Shown here: positions 26,622-35,933 of the stretch, one piece after another
Position numbering within the stretch: position 1 is the stretch's first letter
Layout of the letters: each line of letters begins with the position of its first letter
DNA from: Deltaproteobacteria bacterium
GTDB taxonomy: Bacteria; Desulfobacterota; Desulfobaccia; Desulfobaccales; 0-14-0-80-60-11
DNA: 64,000 nt
NCBI GenBank assembly: GCA_021813445.1
Contig: JAKAKP010000043.1
Span: 1 to 64,000, forward strand
Direction: 5' to 3'
Made by a program: the position numbers and the translations under genes
Notes under the pieces: model-generated
Seen by the model: the letters and a program-made list of their open reading frames with translations, nothing else
Databases searched by the model: none
What the model was told of the DNA's origin: nothing

Positions 26622-27854
26622 ATGCGTTTATTCCTCTATGGCTATAATTATACCCCCGAGTTAACCGGCATTGGCCGCTATACGGGAGAGATGGCCACCT
26701 GGCTGGCGGCCCGGGGGCACAAGGTCACCGTCCTTACCGGCATGCCTTACTATCCAGAGTGGCGGGTCCACCCGGCGTATAAGGGCAAGGGATGGATGCG
26801 GGAATGGCGGGATGGTGTGGAAGTCTTACGCTCCCCACTTCATGTTCCGTCCAAAGTTACGGGAAAAGGCCGGATAATGCTGGAACTTTCTTTCGCGGTC
26901 AGTTGCCTCTACTGGTGGCCCCACATATTTTCCCGGCGTTGGGACGCGGTTTTGGTAATCTGCCCGCCTTCTCTGACGATTTTTCTGCCTTTATTACTGG
27001 CCCGGCAGCAAGGAATTAACCTTATCCTCCATTTCCAGGACTTCCAGTTGGATGTAGCCAGAAAGCTCGGGATTCTGCCCCACGGGCTATCGGTATCCAT
27101 GTTGGACCGGTTGGATCGCTTTTTCCTAGATCAAGCCAATATGAATACCGCTATATCCGAGGGCATGCTGGCTCGTTTGCGAGATAAAGGGATTCCCGCT
27201 CACCGACTGAAACTGTTACCGAACTGGGCTGATTTGGAGACCATCCGGCCAGGGTCCGATAATAACGACCTCAGGAAAGAACTGGGATTCAACTCCGAGG
27301 TCATTGTCCTTTATGCCGGCAGTATGGGGGAAAAGCAAGGGCTGGAAGTTATTCTGGAGAGCGCCCGCCTTACAGAAAGAAGGACGGATATCCGGTATAT
27401 CATCGCCGGGGAGGGCGGCACTAAGGCCCGCCTCATGGCATCGGCCAAAAATCAGTCCCTGGAAAATGTCCTTTTTCTGCCCTTGCAACCAGAGGAGCGG
27501 TTTCCTCAATTCTTGGCTGTGGGAGACATTCACTTGGTGGTCCAGAAAGCTGAGGCTTCCGACCTGTTGATGCCTTCGAAGCTGACCAACATTTTGGCCG
27601 CGGGGCGGCCTTTCGTCACCACGGCTCTGCCGGGCACAGAATTGGCCAAGGTTGCAGAGGAATCTCAGGCTGGTCTGTTGGTTCCCCCCGAAGACAGCGG
27701 TGCCTTGGCTCAGGCCATCATCAAACTGGCTGACGGGAGAGGCCTGCGGCAGAAAATGGGGAAAAAAGCGCGGCAGTATGCCGAGAACCACTTGAGCCGT
27801 GATGTCATCCTCAGCCGGTTTGAAGACGCACTTCTGAATCTCGCCAAGTATTAG
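26622..27854 (+). CDS. WcaI-like glycosyltransferase
   Basis: A 410-residue GT4 enzyme with the start typical of WcaI: LYGYNYTPELTGIGRYTGEMATWLAARGH, shown here in part as YTPELTGIGRYTGEMA, then TGMPYYPEWRV. The donor domain has VLYAGSMGEKQGLEVIL and ASDLLMPSKLTNILAAGRPF. WcaI adds fucose in colanic acid synthesis, and gmd and fcl for GDP-fucose lie just downstream, so a fucosyl donor is plausible but not proven. The 140 bases before it hold no gene. Confidence 0.85.
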   Translation: MRLFLYGYNYTPELTGIGRYTGEMATWLAARGHKVTVLTGMPYYPEWRVHPAYKGKGWMREWRDGVEVLRSPLHVPSKVTGKGRIMLELSFAVSCLYWWPHIFSRRWDAVLVICPPSLTIFLPLLLARQQGINLILHFQDFQLDVARKLGILPHGLSVSMLDRLDRFFLDQANMNTAISEGMLARLRDKGIPAHRLKLLPNWADLETIRPGSDNNDLRKELGFNSEVIVLYAGSMGEKQGLEVILESARLTERRTDIRYIIAGEGGTKARLMASAKNQSLENVLFLPLQPEERFPQFLAVGDIHLVVQKAEASDLLMPSKLTNILAAGRPFVTTALPGTELAKVAEESQAGLLVPPEDSGALAQAIIKLADGRGLRQKMGKKARQYAENHLSRDVILSRFEDALLNLAKY

Positions 27855-28025
27855 AAGCTGAATAATGACGGAAGGTTGGAGGTCTAGAGTCAGCTGATGC
27901 CGGCCTAGGGACGGCTATACTCTCAGCCTTTCCTCTGGCTCACTATTGTTCTGCGGTTCCGGTGCTGGGGAGACGTCCTACTAAATAGAATATTTAAATC
28001 TGCGAACCCAGGTACATTTTTAGGG

Positions 28026-28042
28026 AAATTTGTGCTATCATG
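28026..28042 (+). promoter_or_regulatory. Candidate promoter shared with 37844-37860
   Basis: The 17 bases AAATTTGTGCTATCATG occur here and, identically, at 37844-37860. Similar context extends further left (TTTAGG). They contain an extended -10 box (TGC-TATCAT) but no good -35. This copy lies about 295 bases upstream of the WbaP-like gene. The rest of the gap 27855-28336 contains a small CCCCCGAAGGGG hairpin and no recognisable riboswitch or gene. Confidence 0.45.
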
Positions 28043-28336
28043 TTTCCACTAAGCTGATTTGGCGGTTCAGAGGGACCCTTCTATGATGGAACCCCCGAAG
28101 GGGAAAGAATTTCCTTTTTATAGAACTATGGAAAAGCCAAGCCTTACGCCAGCATCATAAAGTTTTGCGACTAATTAGAAAAACTTAGGGGCAATAAATA
28201 TTAAGGGAAGAAGGTTTATAGAAGTTTCCCGCAGATAACAGTTCATATTTGGATATTATCCTGATTTCTTAAAATTAAGATAGGCTGAGTCCCTTCACGA
28301 TCATTGGGGTTCCATCCGGATAAATCAGGGGCAATA

Positions 28337-29758
28337 ATGCTGGGATTAAGCAACGAAGGGATATTTAACCAGTATCGCCGATTAATCTCCGGGTTACAGC
28401 GGCTGCTTGACGGCTTTCTGGTTATTTCTCTGCTTGTCTTCTTCTCGTGGTTCTACGATGTGCCCTTTCAGCAGGAATTTATCTTCTTAAGTACGGTCAC
28501 CTTTTTACTTACGGTATTGATTTTTCAGACAGCCAGGCTTTATCGTCCTTGGCGGGCCGCCGATTTGTTGCGCATGGCTCGAAGAGTGTTCCTTGCTTGG
28601 ATGTTTATAATTTCACTCTTGTCGATAGCTGGTTATTTAACCAGAACTTCTGAACTATTTTCTCGTAGAGTTATCATCTCCTGGTTATTAGTGACCCCTT
28701 TTGCCCTAGTGGTTTTGCGGCTGCAAGTTTACGCTGCTCTGCGCTTTGCCCGGGCCCAGGGAAGAAATTCTCGCACCTGTGTTATTATCGGAGCAGGTGA
28801 CTTGGGTAAACGCTTGGCAAAGAGTGTAAAAGACACTCCCTGGTTAGGCATGCGGTTGCACGGTTTTTTTGATGATTTTATCGACTCGGCAGAAATCCGT
28901 CTCGAGCATGATAACAAAAGTTATCCCAACTTAGGTAATTTGGACAGTGTGCCAACATACGTCACGGAAAAGAATATAGATATGGTTTATATTGCCCTGC
29001 CCTTGCGTGCTGATAACCGGATCCGGGAAGTGGTGGATGCCCTTCAAGATACGACGGCGTCGGTTTATTTTGTGCCGGATGTGTTTGCTTTTTCCCTCCT
29101 GCGAGCCAACATTACGGATTTAAGGGGCATTCCCCTCATTTCCTTATGGGAAACCCCCTTTTATGGAATCAATGGCTGGCTGAAGCGGGCCGAAGACCTG
29201 TTTCTAGGCAGTCTGATTCTTCTGCTTATCTTCCCTTTGATGCTCCTCATTTCATTAGGAGTGAAGCTATCTTCTCCGGGGCCAGTACTCTTCAAGCAGC
29301 GGCGCTATGGGCTCAATGGCGAAGAGATCCAGGTATATAAATTCCGGACCATGAGAGTCTGTGAGGATGGGGAAAAGATACGTCAAGCCACCGAAAATGA
29401 CGCGAGAGTGACCCCTTTGGGCAAGTTTCTGCGCCGGAGCAGCCTGGATGAACTCCCGCAGTTCATCAATGTCTTGCAGGGAACCATGTCGATAGTCGGC
29501 CCTCGGCCGCATGCGGTGGCCCACAATGAATTCTATCGGCGGCGCATCCCCGGGTACATGCTACGGCACAAAGTCAGGCCGGGAATTACCGGCTTGGCGC
29601 AGATTAACGGGTGCCGGGGGGAGACCGAAGCTTTGGAGAAAATGGAAAAGCGCATAGGATTTGACCTGGATTATATTTGCCAGTGGTCCCTGGCTCTGGA
29701 TTTGAAGATTATCTTCCTTACGGTTTTCCGTGTTGTCGCAGATCCGCAGGCCTATTAA
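28337..29758 (+). CDS. Polyprenyl glycosylphosphotransferase, WbaP/WcaJ-like
   Basis: This enzyme starts repeat-unit synthesis by moving a sugar-1-phosphate to undecaprenyl phosphate. The protein of about 473 residues has four N-terminal membrane helices, a central CoA-binding-like Rossmann domain (VIIGAGDLGKRLAKSV), a further helix, and the C-terminal transferase domain with GPVLFKQRRYGLNGE, YKFRTM, DELPQFINVLQGTMSIVGPRP and RPGITGLAQI. The start is ATG 28337, behind AGGGGC; the frame extends to TTG 28304. It is followed by gmd after 38 bases. The first sugar could be glucose or galactose by family precedent. Confidence 0.92.
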   Translation: MLGLSNEGIFNQYRRLISGLQRLLDGFLVISLLVFFSWFYDVPFQQEFIFLSTVTFLLTVLIFQTARLYRPWRAADLLRMARRVFLAWMFIISLLSIAGYLTRTSELFSRRVIISWLLVTPFALVVLRLQVYAALRFARAQGRNSRTCVIIGAGDLGKRLAKSVKDTPWLGMRLHGFFDDFIDSAEIRLEHDNKSYPNLGNLDSVPTYVTEKNIDMVYIALPLRADNRIREVVDALQDTTASVYFVPDVFAFSLLRANITDLRGIPLISLWETPFYGINGWLKRAEDLFLGSLILLLIFPLMLLISLGVKLSSPGPVLFKQRRYGLNGEEIQVYKFRTMRVCEDGEKIRQATENDARVTPLGKFLRRSSLDELPQFINVLQGTMSIVGPRPHAVAHNEFYRRRIPGYMLRHKVRPGITGLAQINGCRGETEALEKMEKRIGFDLDYICQWSLALDLKIIFLTVFRVVADPQAY

Positions 29759-29796
29759 AATAACCCATCAGGTTAATTGGGAAAAAGGAAAGATGC

Positions 29797-30852
29797 GTGG
29801 GTGAATTAAAGAAAGCCCTGATAACGGGCATTACCGGCCAGGATGGCAGCTATCTGGCCGAGCTGTTGTTGAACAAGGGCTACGAAGTGCACGGCCTGAT
29901 CCGCAGGTCAAGCACCTTCAACTCCCGGCGGATTGATCACCTTTATGTGGATCCCCATGAGCCTGGGGCCCGGTTCTTTTTGCATTTTGGCGACTTGAGT
30001 GATGCGGGTCAACTGAGCCATTTAATTTACAACTTGCAACCAGCGGAAATTTATCACTTGGCTGCGCAAAGTCATGTCCGGGTGAGCTTTGATATGCCGG
30101 AGTTTACCGGGGAGGTCACCGGCTTGGGGACCACCCGGATCCTGGAAGCTATTCGCCGGAGCGGCATAAAAACCCGGTTTTATCAAGCCTCGTCCAGTGA
30201 GCTTTTCGGCTCCGCCCCTCCCCCCCAAAATGAAGAGACGCCAATGTTGCCCCGCAGCCCTTACGCCGCGGCCAAGCTCTATGCCTATTGGATGACCAGG
30301 AACTACCGGGAAGCCTACGGCATATTCGCCGTGAACGGCATCTTGTTCAACCACGAATCGCCCCGACGCGGCGAGACCTTTGTCACTCGCAAGATTACCC
30401 GGGCGTTGGCTCGCATTAAATTGGGACTGCAGGATAAACTCTACCTGGGCAATCTGGAAGCCCGCCGGGACTGGGGATATGCTCCGGATTATGTGGAAGC
30501 CATGTGGCTGACGTTGCAACAGGAGGGGCCCAACGATTATGTCATTGCCACGGGTGAAGCCCACTCGGTCCGGGAATTCCTCGAATGTGCTTTCGGTTAT
30601 CTTGATTTGGATTGGCAAAAATATGTGGAGATCGACCCCCGGTATTTCCGGCCCACTGAAGTGGATTTTTTGCTGGGTGATAGCACTAAAGCCAGACAAA
30701 GATTGGGGTGGCAGCCCAAAGTCGGATTTCAGGAGTTAGTGCGAATCATGGTGGACGCCGACTTGAACTCTTTGCTGGAGATGCGCCAGTGCCAGGACGT
30801 TATCCGTCAATTGGCCCAGCAAAATGGTTTTAGTAAGCTTGATAATCGATAG
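29797..30852 (+). CDS. gmd: GDP-mannose 4,6-dehydratase
   Basis: A 351-residue extended SDR that converts GDP-mannose to GDP-4-keto-6-deoxymannose. Motifs are [33 protein letters not shown], the active-site SSSELFG with Ser and Glu intact, YAAAK, and [16 protein letters not shown]. The start is GTG 29797 with an AAAGGAAAG site. The product feeds fcl, eight bases downstream, and probably the aminotransferase at 8486. The altered relative at 11367 lacks the Glu that this protein keeps. Confidence 0.95.
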   Translation: MGELKKALITGITGQDGSYLAELLLNKGYEVHGLIRRSSTFNSRRIDHLYVDPHEPGARFFLHFGDLSDAGQLSHLIYNLQPAEIYHLAAQSHVRVSFDMPEFTGEVTGLGTTRILEAIRRSGIKTRFYQASSSELFGSAPPPQNEETPMLPRSPYAAAKLYAYWMTRNYREAYGIFAVNGILFNHESPRRGETFVTRKITRALARIKLGLQDKLYLGNLEARRDWGYAPDYVEAMWLTLQQEGPNDYVIATGEAHSVREFLECAFGYLDLDWQKYVEIDPRYFRPTEVDFLLGDSTKARQRLGWQPKVGFQELVRIMVDADLNSLLEMRQCQDVIRQLAQQNGFSKLDNR

Positions 30853-30860
30853 AAGGGATA

Positions 30861-31808
30861 ATGGAAAAAGAAGCAAAGATTTTTCTATCGGGGCATGCAG
30901 GTTTGGTGGGAGGAGCGATCCACCGGCTTTTAATCTCCCTGGGGTTCAAGAATCTGGTGACCCGCAGTTTTAAAGAGTTGGATCTTAGAGATCAAGCGGC
31001 TACAGCTGTCTTCTTTGAGAAAGAACGACCCCAATATGTGCTTCTGGCTGCGGCCCGAGCGGGAGGTATCCGGGCCAACTCCACCTATCCGGCCCAATTT
31101 ATTTACAATAACCTGATGATCCAGACCAATGTCATTCATCAATCCTATCTTCACGGCGTAAAAAAGCTATTATTTTTGGGCAGTTCCTGCATCTATCCCA
31201 AATTCTGCCCCCAGCCTATGAAAGAGGAATACCTCCTGGACGGCCAATTGGAGCCTACCAATGAGCCTTATGCCATCGCGAAGATTGCCGGCATCAAAAT
31301 GTGCCAAGCCTATAACCAGCAGTACGGCACCCATTTCATCTCAGTGATGCCCACCAATCTTTATGGCCCTGGAGATAATTTCGACCTGCTGGATTCCCAT
31401 GTCATCCCCGCTCTGATAAGGAAATTACATATTGGCAAAATTTCAAGGGCAAAAGAAGTCACGATTTGGGGCAGCGGCACCCCATGGCGGGAATTTTTGT
31501 TTGTGGATGATCTGGCCAATGCCTGCATTTTTTTAATGGAAAATTATGAGGAAAGTAACATCATTAATATTGGTGTGGGAAAAGACCTGACCATCAACGA
31601 GCTGGCCCAAATTTTGGCAGAGGTGGTTGGTTTCACAGGGAAGCTGGTCTTTGACCCGAGCCACCCGGATGGTACTCCTCGAAAGTTACTTGATATAAGC
31701 AAGCTGACAGGTCTGGGCTGGCGGGCCAAGACTTCATTAAAAGAGGGATTGGCATTGACTTATGAGTGGTTTTGCCGAAGTCCCTGGAGTCAGATGGAAA
31801 CCACTTGA
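30861..31808 (+). CDS. fcl: GDP-L-fucose synthase
   Basis: A 315-residue SDR that epimerises at C3 and C5 and reduces GDP-4-keto-6-deoxymannose to GDP-L-fucose with NADPH. It has the GHAGLVGGAIHRLL loop, LLAAARAGGI, FLGSSCIYPKFCPQP, the NEPYAIAKIAG catalytic Y-x3-K and MPTNLYGPGDNFD. Full length. It forms an operon with gmd, and its end is followed 55 bases later by the left copy of a 142-bp inverted repeat. Confidence 0.95.
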   Translation: MEKEAKIFLSGHAGLVGGAIHRLLISLGFKNLVTRSFKELDLRDQAATAVFFEKERPQYVLLAAARAGGIRANSTYPAQFIYNNLMIQTNVIHQSYLHGVKKLLFLGSSCIYPKFCPQPMKEEYLLDGQLEPTNEPYAIAKIAGIKMCQAYNQQYGTHFISVMPTNLYGPGDNFDLLDSHVIPALIRKLHIGKISRAKEVTIWGSGTPWREFLFVDDLANACIFLMENYEESNIINIGVGKDLTINELAQILAEVVGFTGKLVFDPSHPDGTPRKLLDISKLTGLGWRAKTSLKEGLALTYEWFCRSPWSQMETT

Positions 31809-31863
31809 GATCCAATTGATCACGTTAGATCCTATCCGGTTCTGCAGGGGCAAATATTAACCC

Positions 31864-32005
31864 ATTTTATTCATGAGGTTTTTAAAAATAGGATAACTCA
31901 TTGAAATACAAGAGAATGTTAAAAAGTTCAAAAAAGCAGAGAGTTTTTGCGCAGGCTGGAAAGCCTCCGCCACCAGGTTCTTTGCCGCCTGGCGAATTAT
32001 CCGGG
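31864..32005 (+). repeat. 142-bp repeat, left copy of an inverted pair
   Basis: This stretch is nearly identical (about eight differences by eye) to the reverse complement of 37569-37710. It contains two stem-loops: GCGCAGGCTGGAAAGCCTCCGC here, which is a perfect palindromic hairpin in the other copy, and CCAGGTTCTTTGCCGCCTGG. There is no open frame. The pair encloses 5.6 kb with manB and manC. The remaining gap to 32187 holds nothing else recognisable. Confidence 0.9.
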
Positions 32006-32187
32006 TTAAGACTGTCTATGAGGTTCTGGTTGTGAGGAGAATGATCGGCATTAACGCCTGGTCAAAGCAGTCATTCCTTTGATACCGGAATGGCCCGTGA
32101 AGCAAGCCAATCCGCCTCTAAAATTGGCCTGCCCCACTGGAGCGAGGGGCAGGCAAAGTTAAAGGAGCCTCCCACAACGGGTGGCTC

Positions 32188-32805
32188 TTACTGTTTTTCA
32201 GCAGGTTTTTGATGGCTTGGAGGTGGCGGAGGAGGGGTTAGAATTCCTCCAATAGGTCCTGTCTGGCTATCCCTAGCTGCATCTACTTCTTGCTTGGTGA
32301 CACCACGTTCCCCCGGCTTGCTGGGGGGGATGACTTCATAAGATTCTGATTGTGGATCAACCGGCGAGTAGGCCCGCCTGGCGGCTTCTATCTCTTTCCT
32401 GGTGACGCCGCGTTCCCCCGGCTTGCTGGGAGGGATGACCTCATAAGAATCTGATTTTGGATCAACCTCCGTGTAAGCCCGCCTAGCGGCCTCTAACTCC
32501 TTCCTGGTGACGCCGCGTTCCCCCGGCTTGCTGGGGGGGATGACCTCATAATCATCAGATTGTGGATCATTATCTTTGTAGGTCCGGTTAAGGGCTTCAA
32601 TTTCATCTTTGGTGATGCGGCCTTCGCCGGGTTTAACAGGTGGCAGAAGCAATTTTTCAGTAATTTTTACAGCATTCGTCTTCTGCTTAGCCACGGGTTT
32701 TTTGCTTGCTGATGTACCTGAGCTGTTGTTTGATCCGCACCCCAAAGTGATGCAGAAACAAACAATCACCCAAAGGGTAACTTTGAATCTGACGGATTGC
32801 ATCAT
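32188..32805 (-). CDS. Lipoprotein with 35-residue tandem repeats
   Basis: A protein of about 205 residues starting at ATG 32805 or 32802, with a membrane helix and lipobox (CFCITLGC). The lipidated protein then has a Ser/Lys-rich spacer and one diverged plus three nearly exact repeats of about 35 residues built on YEVIPPSKPGERGVT and (L/I)EAARRAY. The repeats are equally plain in the DNA (period 105 bases). A proline run precedes the end. The open frame extends upstream to 32943 but that part looks non-native. No known domain. It stands opposite to its neighbours, between the inverted repeats, so it has its own promoter. Confidence 0.75.
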   Translation of the reverse strand: MMQSVRFKVTLWVIVCFCITLGCGSNNSSGTSASKKPVAKQKTNAVKITEKLLLPPVKPGEGRITKDEIEALNRTYKDNDPQSDDYEVIPPSKPGERGVTRKELEAARRAYTEVDPKSDSYEVIPPSKPGERGVTRKEIEAARRAYSPVDPQSESYEVIPPSKPGERGVTKQEVDAARDSQTGPIGGILTPPPPPPSHQKPAEKQ

Positions 32806-33407
32806 CAACCTCAAATCCCGCCTAACTTTTTCGATTAGGCGGCTTTCCTGAATTATTGTATTATCGCGGAATAAAAGAAACTTCGGTATTTTCAGAATAG
32901 CAGTCTTCCAGACTTTAGGGTGCTCGGAGGAAAACTTGGTCATTATTGTGGAAAAAACGCCCTTCCAAAGGGTTTGGTAATCTTTTTGATGAGGTTGGGA
33001 AATTCAAGATTTCAAACCTAATGGATTAAAATTAAGAAACCAAAATCTGAGTGCTTATTGCGGGTTAGGAGGCAGCTGGTTCATCCTTATTCAATGCTCA
33101 GCTGCGGGAAGGTTTATTCTATGCATGTCCACGTATGCCATTCAGGTGCTTATTCTGTGCAGCAGCTGAGGACATAACCACCTGCCTCTCACCCCCAAAA
33201 ACTCTCGAAGAAATTGGCGCTTGAAAGCGTATCACTGGTGTTTTCCAGCCCGCATTAATATGCTACAATCTCATCCCTCCCTGGCTTTTATCCCTAGATC
33301 AATGTTTCTCTTTTTCGTTATCGCAAGTGGCGGCGAACAGAAGGGAGGGTATATCCCTATCTGCCCGGTAAATATTCCCGGGGTTTTCTCTCGAAAACAG
33401 TCCTGTC

Positions 33408-33725
33408 CTAATAGTTGTTTAGGTATATACTATATATATAGGCATACATATTATTGGGATCGACATATGCTGATACTTGCTGGCCAGTACTTGCTGCGGT
33501 CAATATTACAGCCAATTGGGCATTAGCTGTAGTGGGGCTAAGGGTATACCATTGAGTAAATGTGGACGGGGCTGTAGCGGCCAGTTGAACCGTATAATAG
33601 CCTTGATCAACACCGAGTTGTCTGACATTGCAGTTATACCAGGCCATTGCTGCCTGGCTTTCAACAGCGGATATTGCTGTCACCAGCAGGCACACCACGA
33701 TCGCCATCATGACCACTTTCTTCAT
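33408..33725 (-). CDS. Small secreted protein
   Basis: A 105-residue protein with a clear signal peptide (MKKVVMMAIVVCLLVTAISA, then VESQA) and a mature part of about 80 residues rich in Tyr, Thr and Ala, including YNCNVRQLGVDQGYY. A good ribosome site (AAAGGAGAC) precedes ATG 33725. No family recognised. A single cysteine in the mature part excludes an internal disulfide. It lies alone between the lipoprotein gene and a non-coding stretch; 32944-33407 contains no gene I can support. Confidence 0.7.
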   Translation of the reverse strand: MKKVVMMAIVVCLLVTAISAVESQAAMAWYNCNVRQLGVDQGYYTVQLAATAPSTFTQWYTLSPTTANAQLAVILTAASTGQQVSAYVDPNNMYAYIYSIYLNNY

Positions 33726-34063
33726 TATTTTGTCTCCTTTGCTAATTTGTTTTATTACTTGAGGGTTTTTAAAGCCCCGTTACTCATGTACCAAACTTGC
33801 AAGAGACATGTCAATACTTCTTCGAACCGCTTCACCGTTGCCCTGACGGAAAGCCCTTTGCTAATTTTTTTATATTTTTTTCCCTAAAAAGGCAAGGGGA
33901 ATTTTTCGCGTTTCTCGATTACCGGTATGCGGCCGGCGATCCAACCATGGATATATGAAACAGGTATTGGTTCTGATAGATTGTTATGAGAAAAATATAG
34001 TTGGCCAAATTATTAATCAATATGCCGCATTATCTATTCGTTATGAGTAAAATTACCTATTTT

Positions 34064-34246
34064 CTAACCTAATATTGTTATAAAGGAATAAAAATGACGG
34101 CTGGTCTCGCGGATATAGGCTCCGATCTTCAACAATTTGAACCGCAGGGTGCTGACTTTGGCCGTAGCCAGTTCCATGCCCCGGAGGTGCCGCACAGCAG
34201 CAAAAAAGGCAGCAAAACCTCGGCAGAGCCGATAACCGATCCTCAA
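34064..34246 (-). pseudogene. Possible fragment of an IS1380-like transposase C-terminus
   Basis: On the minus strand a frame contains STLRFKLLKIGAYIRETSRHF, shown here to twenty residues or fewer as TLRFKLLKIGAYIRETSR. That resembles the last part of IS1380-type transposases. Nothing upstream in the element is preserved. The surrounding non-coding stretch 33726-34565 holds a few weak hairpins and no other recognisable feature. Confidence 0.35.
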
Positions 34247-34565
34247 ACCCTTTCTTTCTGGGGTTTAACCCCCCTTTTGCTAAAAAAACCCTTTCAGTGA
34301 TTGCCGAACGCCGCCAAAACCTTTAAAATGATCCATCATTATAAACTTAGAGCTTGAGGGTCATTTTGCACCTAAGTTTCTGGCGGCCTGCAGCTTTCAA
34401 GATTTCCTAAAAGCCTATATCCGAGCCCAGACCAGGCTGAAGAAGGTCATGATACTGCACCTGGAACCAGCCTGAAAGAGGGGCCACGACTGCTGGAACA
34501 TGAAACCTTTGTAAGGACTCAGATAGGCTCGTCTCGTTTCTTAATCGGTTTAATAGGTAGATTTG

Positions 34566-35933
34566 ATGAATCCTCTAATCTTCCGAGAATACGACATCAG
34601 GGCGCGGGTCGGCATCGATATGAGCCTAGAAGATGTTTCCCTCTTGGGCCGGGCCCTAGGAACCTATTATCAGCGGCAGGGGAAGCTTCGTATTGTAGTG
34701 GGAAGGGATTGTCGGCTCAGCTCTCCGCAATGGCAGGCCCGAGTGATGGAAGCCCTGGTGGCTTGCGGTTGTCAGGTTCTGGATATCGGCCTGTGTCCCA
34801 CTCCGGTGCTTTACTTTGCTGTTCGCCATCTTAAGGCCGATGGAGGGATTATTGTTACTGCCAGCCATAACCCTCCGGAATTCAACGGCTTCAAGATTTG
34901 CAACGGCTATTACACTATTTTTGGAAAAGAGATTCAGGAGTTGCTGCGTCTAGTGCAGCAAGGGGATTTTATATCCGGGACCGGTTCGCTGGACGTGCAG
35001 AAGATAATTCCGGCCTACCAGGAATACCTGGCCCAGAATTTGAAGATCTCTCGTCCTTTAAGAATGGGCCTGGACGCTGGGCACGGTACCGCCGGAGCGG
35101 TGGCGCTGCCGCTTTTCCAGCGGCTGGGCTGCGAAGTCTGGCCCCTTTATTGCGATCCAGATGGACGGTTTCCCGCGCATGAACCGGACCCTGTCATTGA
35201 GACCAATCTGGCGGATTTAAAAGCCCTGGTCTTGGAGCGCCGTCTCGATCTAGGCGTCGCTTACGATGGCGATGGGGACCGGCTGGGGGTCATCGGCCCC
35301 CAGGGTGAAGTAATCTGGGGCGACCAGCTTTTGGTGCTCTTTTCCCGGGCGGTTTTAAAAGACCATCCCGGGGCCACAATCATTGGCGAAGTCAAGTGTT
35401 CCCAAAGATTGTATGATGATATAGCTCGCCATGGGGGGCGTCCTTTGATGTGGAAAACTGGCCATTCTCTGATCAAACAAAAGATGCTGGAAGAAGGCGC
35501 TTTGCTGGCCGGGGAGATGAGCGGCCACCTTTTTTTTGCGGATCGGTATTTTGGCTATGATGATGCCATCTACGCCACTGGGCGGCTGCTGGAGCTGCTG
35601 GCCAGGACGAAAAAGTCTCTCACCGAACTTTTGGCCGATTTGCCCCAGGCCTGCATTACCCCGGAAATCCGGCGGGATTGTCCTGATGAGCTCAAATTCA
35701 AGGTGGTGGAGTCTGCAAAAGCCCGCCTGGCCGGTCTATTCCCGGTCATTGAGGTGGACGGGGTGAGGTTCTTGCACCCGGAGGGCTGGGGTCTAGTCCG
35801 GGCCTCGAACACCCAGCCGGCCCTGGTGCTGCGTTTCGAAGCCGCCAGCAAGGAAGCGCTTCAGGAGATCCGGGGCATGGTGGAAAAGATCGTGTCCGAA
35901 GAAATAGCTCTCCACGGGGAGGTGGGATGCTGA
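34566..35933 (+). CDS. manB: Phosphomannomutase / phosphoglucomutase
   Basis: A 455-residue phosphohexomutase that converts mannose-6-phosphate to mannose-1-phosphate. It has the phosphoserine loop TASHNPPEFNGFK, the metal loop DGDGDRLG, the sugar-binding GEMSGHLFF and the C-terminal phosphate site RASNTQPALVLRFEA. The start is ATG 34566, three bases inside the longest frame, which opens with TTG. It overlaps manC by seven bases and supplies its substrate; the pair is enclosed by the 142-bp repeats. Confidence 0.93.
   Translation: MNPLIFREYDIRARVGIDMSLEDVSLLGRALGTYYQRQGKLRIVVGRDCRLSSPQWQARVMEALVACGCQVLDIGLCPTPVLYFAVRHLKADGGIIVTASHNPPEFNGFKICNGYYTIFGKEIQELLRLVQQGDFISGTGSLDVQKIIPAYQEYLAQNLKISRPLRMGLDAGHGTAGAVALPLFQRLGCEVWPLYCDPDGRFPAHEPDPVIETNLADLKALVLERRLDLGVAYDGDGDRLGVIGPQGEVIWGDQLLVLFSRAVLKDHPGATIIGEVKCSQRLYDDIARHGGRPLMWKTGHSLIKQKMLEEGALLAGEMSGHLFFADRYFGYDDAIYATGRLLELLARTKKSLTELLADLPQACITPEIRRDCPDELKFKVVESAKARLAGLFPVIEVDGVRFLHPEGWGLVRASNTQPALVLRFEAASKEALQEIRGMVEKIVSEEIALHGEVGC

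Noticed and set aside
28043-28336. Possible riboswitch before the WbaP-like gene
   Set aside because: Only one short hairpin (CCCCCGAAGGGG) was found, and none of the conserved cores I know, such as the cyclic-di-GMP or moco motifs, could be aligned.
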